From a virus, in the IMG/VR virus record IMGVR_UViG_3300030101_000341, positions 1 through 36,503 of that record: DNA of 36,503 bases. One strand, given 5' to 3'. Made by a program: the position numbers and the translations under genes. The notes beneath the pieces were generated by a model, which did not search any database, was not told the DNA's origin, and saw only the letters and a list, made by a program, of their open reading frames with translations. Below are positions 31,940 through 36,503 of this stretch, piece after piece. How positions within the stretch are numbered: the first letter of the stretch is position 1; the number at the start of each line of letters is the position of its first letter.

Positions 31940-32404
31940 TTAGTCAAGAACGTAGTACATAGTCAATTCAATTGTACCTGTACCAGCAGCTCCACCCATA
32001 ACAACAGTAATAGGAATACCATCTTGGTTAGCGTCTACGACACTGTTTCTTCCTAATGCTGATGTTGCTGCAACTGCCACCGTAGTGATAGATGTAGAAG
32101 CAGCTGCTGCAAAGTATTCGTCAACATCTAATGCAACTGTTGCACCTGCAGAGCTTGTATAAGCTGCGTGTCCAACAGATAGTGTTGTACTACTACCTAG
32201 AGCATCATGGGTAAGTGTACCTTCTAATATTCTAGCACCGTTAGGTAGATTGAACATTTCAATAACATCTCCTGATGCAAGGCTTGATGCTTCGTATAGT
32301 GCATAAGCAATACGTAGCCTTCCGCCTTTTTCATTCGTGTTAATTTTTTCAGAAGGGTTATTCTGCGACCATTTTGTTTTTTGTACTGAATAAACTGTAG
32401 CCAT
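31940..32404 (-). CDS. Capsid decoration-like protein
   Basis: 154 aa beginning MATVYSVQKTKWSQNNPSEK. The rest is rich in Ala, Ser, Thr, Gly and Val with alternating hydrophobic residues, suggesting a beta-rich fold, and has no catalytic motif. Its place directly after the major capsid gene and before the tail adaptor, with a good spacing (12 bp), is where decoration or minor head proteins are usually coded. It might instead be a head fibre or stabiliser; I cannot assign a named family with certainty. Confidence 0.7.
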   Translation of the reverse strand: MATVYSVQKTKWSQNNPSEKINTNEKGGRLRIAYALYEASSLASGDVIEMFNLPNGARILEGTLTHDALGSSTTLSVGHAAYTSSAGATVALDVDEYFAAAASTSITTVAVAATSALGRNSVVDANQDGIPITVVMGGAAGTGTIELTMYYVLD

Positions 32405-32416
32405 TTTTCAATCCTC

Positions 32417-33277
32417 CTATTCTGTGCAAGCTATTTCAACGACTTTTTCGTCCTCGATACGTGTAGCACCGATAGTCATTGATAGGAATACTTGCGTTGC
32501 ATAGTTCTTATCTGCACGTTCGCTGATGCGAGTGTTCACATCTTGACCGACAGCAAGTCCTATTCCTGATGAAGTGAAAGCTAACACTTGGCGATTACCA
32601 TCACTGTCAGTACCTAGACGTTGAGTTCTGATAAAATTAAAACCTAAGAAAGTGTTAATTTCGCCTTGCACAAGTGCTTTCACACTAGAAAAATCTGCTG
32701 AAGTTACTTGTGTTACTCCTAACAAATCAGTTAATTGGCCTGCAGTAACCACGCAAAATCTTGGCTCATCTGGATCAACATCATTAGCATCAAGAATTTC
32801 TTTAGCTGATAATAGTTTTGCCAGTGTTAAACCTGCAGATCCGTGAGCAACTTTTTGACCAGCTGGAAGAGCCACACTAGTTCCGCCACTTACACCGCCA
32901 AAAGCTGTGCCTGTAGCTGCACTAATAATTGAATCATCCATTGCTCGGCCCATTGCCCATGCGCCTGCCATTGCGTATTCTGATTGAGGCGAAATAAGCA
33001 TACGTACCTTATCCTCGTTATCAATCAAGTCTGCCCAGTCGTAATCGTCCATAGTTACTTTACGTCTGGAGTGTGGTGTATCCATTCTTGGTGTGTCAGC
33101 ATGGCGTGATGTTCTACGCTCTGCTGCAGCAGTACCGATTCTTTCAAAGAAATGAGCTTTACCAACAACCGTTTCTGATCTAACCGCATCTCTTAATCTT
33201 GAACCTTTTTGCTGTGCCAAGTGGAACACGTTGCTTTTGTATTGCTCGACAAAAGCTGTAGTGATTTCTATTGACAT
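32417..33277 (-). CDS. Major capsid protein
   Basis: 286 aa, beginning MSIEITTAFVEQYKSNVFHL. The RDAVRSETVVGKAHFFERIG and TPRMDTPHSRRKVTMDDYDW segments match the capsid proteins of marine podoviruses and related phages, which have the HK97 fold but are shorter than T7 gp10 (345 aa). It self-assembles on the scaffold encoded upstream. AGGAGA lies six bases before the ATG. The gene has its own promoter and a long, structured leader, fitting the high output a capsid protein needs. Confidence 0.9.
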   Translation of the reverse strand: MSIEITTAFVEQYKSNVFHLAQQKGSRLRDAVRSETVVGKAHFFERIGTAAAERRTSRHADTPRMDTPHSRRKVTMDDYDWADLIDNEDKVRMLISPQSEYAMAGAWAMGRAMDDSIISAATGTAFGGVSGGTSVALPAGQKVAHGSAGLTLAKLLSAKEILDANDVDPDEPRFCVVTAGQLTDLLGVTQVTSADFSSVKALVQGEINTFLGFNFIRTQRLGTDSDGNRQVLAFTSSGIGLAVGQDVNTRISERADKNYATQVFLSMTIGATRIEDEKVVEIACTE

Positions 33278-33455
33278 AATAGTTCTCCTGTTAAGTTAAA
33301 GTTAAAACGGTTTTTATCCTGTAACACAGGGAAACCTTACAGATAACGCACTGTCATGCGGATTTTAAGGCATCATACCCACAGTGCAAGTTATCCGTCT
33401 GGGCCTGCAAATGTTAAACTAGTATAACATGAAACATTTAGATTACAAATCTTAA
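33278..33455 (-). promoter_or_regulatory. Structured 178-nt leader of the major capsid gene
   Basis: The gap between scaffold and capsid genes contains a promoter (33421-33448), a long hairpin (33339-33398: 16 pairs with one TT bulge, one G-U) and a second hairpin (33309-33336: CCTGT/ACAGG inside GGTTT/AAACC). The second ends about 20 bases before the AGGAGA ribosome site. The structure could stabilise the capsid mRNA or control its translation. Confidence 0.6.
33421..33448 (-). promoter_or_regulatory. Promoter of the major capsid gene
   Basis: On the minus strand TTGTAA (33443-33448), a 16-bp spacer and TATACT (33421-33426) match sigma-70 at 9 of 12 positions, with TG two bases before the -10. 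It lies just after the scaffold stop and points at the capsid gene. Confidence 0.62.
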
Positions 33456-34277
33456 TTATCGTCCGTAAACTTTTTCATGTAGTTGTCTGACTTTTTCTAC
33501 AGCGGCTCTATGATCTGGATGTGATCCGTTGAAATACGGATGTTCTGGATTAGAATATATATCAGAAATTTCATCTTGTGCGTCTAGTCGTGAAGTTGCT
33601 AGATTATTGTTCTGTGTATTCTGTGTCATATCCTCTGTTACTTCTGCACCTAATCTTGCAAATAATTTTACTACAGCAGGATTGTTACCAGCTGTTGTAT
33701 TCATTAGCTCCATTATTTCTGGATCTCCATACACTTGCAATGCTCTTTGTGCAGCTCGTACATTTTTATCGTAATCAAGGCCCCATTCTTGTTTCAGCAC
33801 ATTTTCTGTTTCTTCTTTTTGCGCTGCCAGTATTGACGGTTGATTATCTATTTCAGCTGTAACCATACTTGCTTGGTATTCCATTAGTGCATTTACTTGA
33901 TTTTGGCTTAATCCAATATTGTGCGCTACGTTTCTAAACTCGCCCATAATATTATCATTAAAATAAGCATCCATACCTTCTGGTACTTTCATCTCGTATC
34001 CTGCTGGCTCATCTGGTCTGCCTAATTTTCCATACAATTCTTTGTATTCATCATCTGTTTTTGGTAGTGGTATTCTACTGCCCATTTGTTTTTGTTGATG
34101 AACAACTGTTTTTGCAAGACTTTCTACGTCTTTAAATTGTGCTATTGTAGGATCATTAGCAAGATCAGATGGTAGTGATGATTTCCAATCTAGGTTATCG
34201 CTATCAACTTCAGATCCAAGTACAGTGCTGTCTTGGGTTGCCTGTGTTTCCATATCGGCCTGTTCTTCTGGGTACAT
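33456..34277 (-). CDS. Capsid assembly scaffolding protein
   Basis: 273 aa, acidic at the N-terminus (MYPEEQADMETQATQDSTVL) and helical in the middle, with a Gln-rich coiled-coil-like region and a short basic C-terminus (VEKVRQLHEKVYGR), where scaffolds touch the capsid. The segment LGRPDEPAGYEMKVPEGM is a recurring scaffold feature in podoviruses. It lies immediately before the capsid gene, the standard order. It should be absent from mature virions. Confidence 0.85.
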   Translation of the reverse strand: MYPEEQADMETQATQDSTVLGSEVDSDNLDWKSSLPSDLANDPTIAQFKDVESLAKTVVHQQKQMGSRIPLPKTDDEYKELYGKLGRPDEPAGYEMKVPEGMDAYFNDNIMGEFRNVAHNIGLSQNQVNALMEYQASMVTAEIDNQPSILAAQKEETENVLKQEWGLDYDKNVRAAQRALQVYGDPEIMELMNTTAGNNPAVVKLFARLGAEVTEDMTQNTQNNNLATSRLDAQDEISDIYSNPEHPYFNGSHPDHRAAVEKVRQLHEKVYGR

Positions 34278-34505
34278 TTACTCTTTCCTTTGTTCTGTTA
34301 AACGTGTTATGCGTAAGTAAAGGCTACGCTGACCTTCTTTAAAGGCTGTGTGGTACGGATCTTGTTCATAACTTAATCTGTCGCCATAAGCAGCTTTCAA
34401 ATCCTCTAATACTTTTTTGCCTGCGTCAGTATCAAAACATTGTCTGTAGTTTTCTACGAGTTCGATATGATCTCTTTCGTAATCATCCATTTGATCTATT
34501 GTCAT
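34278..34505 (-). CDS. Bbp19-like small head protein
   Basis: 75 aa. YRQCFDTDAGKKVLEDLKAA and TAFKEGQRSLYLRITRL match the pattern I know for Bbp19-type proteins, which lie between portal and scaffold genes in many podoviruses. The function is not established; a connector or assembly role is likely. Its start overlaps the portal stop by four bases, and the scaffold start follows directly. Confidence 0.72.
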   Translation of the reverse strand: MTIDQMDDYERDHIELVENYRQCFDTDAGKKVLEDLKAAYGDRLSYEQDPYHTAFKEGQRSLYLRITRLTEQRKE

Positions 34506-36178
34506 GTTAATGCTTCTGCTTGTGCCTGTGCTTCTTGTATAGCTCTTTGTGCGTCTGGATCAGCAAGTGCTTTAGCTGCGTCTGCCTGCGACTGTGTAGT
34601 TTGCGCTGCCTGCTGCTCTTGCATCATTTGCTGTTGTAGCATTTGTTGCTGTGCTTGTGCTTGTCGAGATTCTTCTACATCATCTCTGCTAACCAGTATA
34701 CTGTTTGGTACACCTAGTAGTTTTGCTCTCATTCTTACAGCTTCGTCATGGTTTATAATTTCCATAACAGCAGGATTTATTTGTGCAATGTTCATAGCAA
34801 GCTGATACAATCTGTCTATTGCATTAGCTTCTTCCATTCTTTGAGATCTTGCTAGTGGCCCAACGTACTCAATGTCCATCTTTGTTTCCTGTATGCTATC
34901 AGGGGGAGGGAGTAACGCCCCTGCTCTTAGCATAATGCCAAAAATACGTTCAATTAACGGATTTAGAAACTCTGATTGGAATCTACCTAGCGTTGGGCCA
35001 AGCAATCTTTGCATAAGCTCATAACGAACTTGCACTTCAGTGGCAGTCATTTGAGGGCCATCCTGCAACTGCAACTGATCTGAATAATAGGCTTGCCTTA
35101 TAGCTGTACGTAATTGGGTTTCTTTCATGTCAGTTATTTGCCAATTAGTGCCTATCTGTAACGGTTTGATTGCACCATCATTTCTGATAACAGTTATACC
35201 AGCTGGTGTTGTCCTAACACGACCTATAACACCGTCATCTTGTACTAATAATGGTGGATCTATAGCTTTGGCCCATGCTTTCAGTCCTATCTCTACAGCC
35301 TTGTTTAATGTTTTTATATCTGGCAAAGCATTATATGATGGGCTGCGACCATATGTTTCACCAGTCGCTTTTGCCCACCGAGGTACGAGATATGGAAATT
35401 CGTTGTAACCACCAGATCGGACAATCATCTTGTCATCTTCACAAGCATGGCAACTATGAAACTTTAACTTAGTATTACTTTCACCTGTCATGCGTGTATA
35501 ATCTTCTGCTGGCTCAACAGCATGGATAAAAACAAACTCTTTTTCTGGTTTCGAGTGCGCTGCCTCTTTTACCTTTTGACCGAGATTGTCCTCACCAAAC
35601 TCTTGCAAGGCTTGTCGTGCTGTCATTTTGTATTTCCGATAGACAGTATCAACATAACCATTTACGTTTTCTTGTATGTAAAATTCATTTATGTGTAGTG
35701 TTTTAAAATGTATGCCACCCTCTGCAAAACCTTTTGCGTTTTCTTCTACGAACAAACATCCTGTACCGATAGATGTAAGATCAAGATACATCTCGTGTAC
35801 TTCTGTGTTAAAGTTCGCGTCATTAAATGCGTCATACATGCGTCTAGCTGTATCTTCTAACCACAGCTGTGCATCTCTTTGTTCATTTAATTCTTTGTCG
35901 CGTAGTTTTATAGAAAACCACGGTAGTGATGGTGATGTAAGTGTGCCTTGTAAACTTGCAGCAAGTAAAGTGTTAGCTGTTATAGCTGTACTATCGTAAA
36001 GTATTTCTGTTCTTTTTTCGCCTTTTGCACGCACCAGTGTTACGTCTGCTTTTCTTGGCATGACATAATCTAGTATTTCTTGCCAATGATCTTCCCAAGT
36101 TTCTCTTGAGCTAGTCATTGCGCTCATACGTTTTTTTAGATAATCGTATGGTGCAAGTGTTTCTTTTGCAACAGCCAT
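34502..36178 (-). CDS. Portal (head-to-tail connector) protein
   Basis: 558 aa, near T7 gp8 (536 aa). The N-terminus YDYLKKRMSAMTSSRETWED, the LPWFSIKLRD segment, and the LRTAIRQAYYSDQLQLQDGP, then MTATEVQVRYELMQRLLGPT stretch are the family signature. The C-terminal 60 residues are a Gln/Ala-rich helical tail (barrel-like). Twelve copies form the ring through which terminase packages DNA. Its start overlaps the upstream 70-aa gene by three bases. Confidence 0.95.
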   Translation of the reverse strand: MAVAKETLAPYDYLKKRMSAMTSSRETWEDHWQEILDYVMPRKADVTLVRAKGEKRTEILYDSTAITANTLLAASLQGTLTSPSLPWFSIKLRDKELNEQRDAQLWLEDTARRMYDAFNDANFNTEVHEMYLDLTSIGTGCLFVEENAKGFAEGGIHFKTLHINEFYIQENVNGYVDTVYRKYKMTARQALQEFGEDNLGQKVKEAAHSKPEKEFVFIHAVEPAEDYTRMTGESNTKLKFHSCHACEDDKMIVRSGGYNEFPYLVPRWAKATGETYGRSPSYNALPDIKTLNKAVEIGLKAWAKAIDPPLLVQDDGVIGRVRTTPAGITVIRNDGAIKPLQIGTNWQITDMKETQLRTAIRQAYYSDQLQLQDGPQMTATEVQVRYELMQRLLGPTLGRFQSEFLNPLIERIFGIMLRAGALLPPPDSIQETKMDIEYVGPLARSQRMEEANAIDRLYQLAMNIAQINPAVMEIINHDEAVRMRAKLLGVPNSILVSRDDVEESRQAQAQQQMLQQQMMQEQQAAQTTQSQADAAKALADPDAQRAIQEAQAQAEALT

Positions 36179-36390
36179 TACTGTGATCCTGTTCCTAATA
36201 CAGTTTTACCAACATTTGCTTCGTCAGTTACGCCTTGTCCGCCTGTCATAATACTATAACCTAGACCTGATTTACCTGCCTTTATCATTCTTTGTCTTTC
36301 TTTTTCTAACGCTGCTTCTTTTTCAGCAGTTCTATCTGTAACAGACGTATCAATTTGTGGCGGCATTTCTGGTTTCATCTTCATACCCAT
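36178..36390 (-). CDS. 70-aa protein sharing a C-terminal motif with the 85-aa protein
   Basis: AAGGAG precedes ATG 36390. The N-terminus is charged and helical (AEKEAALEKERQRMIKAGKS), and the last 26 residues read YSIMTGGQGVTDEANVGK then TVLGTGSQ. The same IMT...EAN(V/I)G(K/R)TVLGxGSQ tail occurs in the protein at 509-766. The stop overlaps the portal start, so it is co-translated with the portal and may bind it. No named family is known to me. Confidence 0.75.
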   Translation of the reverse strand: MGMKMKPEMPPQIDTSVTDRTAEKEAALEKERQRMIKAGKSGLGYSIMTGGQGVTDEANVGKTVLGTGSQ

Positions 36391-36503
36391 TTACATTCTC
36401 CTTTTAACATTCCGTATAAAGCTGCATTTACATACTTATTATTTACTAACATTGCTTGTCTAATTACACCTTCTTTTACAAAACCAACACCTTGCAGTAA
36501 TCT
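36381..36503 (-). CDS. GNAT-like N-acetyltransferase, C-terminal 41 codons (runs off the right edge)
   Basis: This is the 3' end of the gene that begins at 405 on the circular unit. The part unique to this edge reads KGECKWV and then TGA. The stop overlaps the start region of the next gene (ATG at 36390) by ten bases, so the two are probably translationally coupled. Upstream sequence is missing only because the window ends. Confidence 0.7.
   Translation of the reverse strand, partial: RLLQGVGFVKEGVIRQAMLVNNKYVNAALYGMLKGECKWV
36405..36503. repeat. Right copy of 99-bp terminal direct repeat
   Basis: Exact copy of bases 1-99. Removing one copy gives a unit of 36,404 bp in which the acetyltransferase-like gene is intact. 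All coordinates near either edge therefore describe the same locus twice. Confidence 0.95.

Noticed and set aside
34440-34805. Cys/Ala-rich plus-strand ORF over the portal end
   Set aside because: It is the reverse-complement shadow of the Gln/Ala-rich tail of the portal protein.
1-36503. CRISPR arrays, tRNA genes, insertion sequences or integrase
   Set aside because: I looked for repeat-spacer structure, tRNA-like cloverleafs with a T-loop GTTCRA pattern, transposase motifs and integrase R-H-R-Y patterns and saw none.

Overview
The window reads as one complete, AT-rich tailed-phage genome of the podovirus type (short tail, T7-like virion genes). The first 99 bases (1-99) recur exactly as the last 99 (36405-36503), and an acetyltransferase-like gene reads cleanly across that join. 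The unit is therefore best treated as a circular or circularly permuted genome of about 36,404 bp cut at an arbitrary point. The low GC, the many tiny lysine-rich proteins and the marine-type fibre repeats suggest a marine phage. A pelagiphage-like phage or a phage of another marine alphaproteobacterium is my inference, not something the sequence proves. No integrase, tRNA, CRISPR array, RNA polymerase or DNA polymerase was seen.

Layout. (1) The late block lies entirely on the minus strand. It starts at the small terminase subunit (3299), continues through a PD-(D/E)XK nuclease, the large terminase and four small genes, crosses the window edge through the acetyltransferase-like gene, and goes on to a small motif-sharing protein, portal, Bbp19-like protein, scaffold, major capsid, decoration-like protein, tail tube A and B, three internal virion proteins and the tail fibre. 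It ends in a membrane/lysis cluster at about 13 kb. (2) A plus-strand cluster of small, mostly unknown genes (3406-6158), probably early, ends at a strong terminator at 6184-6224. (3) A minus-strand replication cluster (9562 to 6223) encodes a DUF1376 protein, a RepB-like primase, an SF2 helicase, a helical protein and a Ref-like HNH nuclease. (4) A Cro-like regulator (9746-9964) faces an SSB-like / PD-(D/E)XK exonuclease / MazG-like operon (10093-11834) across a divergent promoter region holding a perfect TTAACGTTAA palindrome. (5) At 11.8-12.25 kb, three overlapping tiny minus-strand genes, including a zinc ribbon, diverge from a metallophosphoesterase gene (12315-13013).

How it works together. 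The phage appears to carry its own initiation, primase, helicase, SSB and exonuclease functions and to borrow host polymerases. The promoters I can see look like host sigma-70 promoters, several with GTTAAC-like sites in the spacer, which suggests control by the Cro-like protein. Virion genes follow the T7 order, but the largest internal protein is much longer (2343 aa) and combines a transglycosylase-like motif with an HEIGH zinc-protease motif.

The most unusual non-coding signals are a promoter plus two-hairpin leader before the major capsid gene (33278-33455), a GC-rich, G-run-bearing 248-bp gap beside the terminase genes (2653-2900), and an iteron-like gap at 9563-9745.
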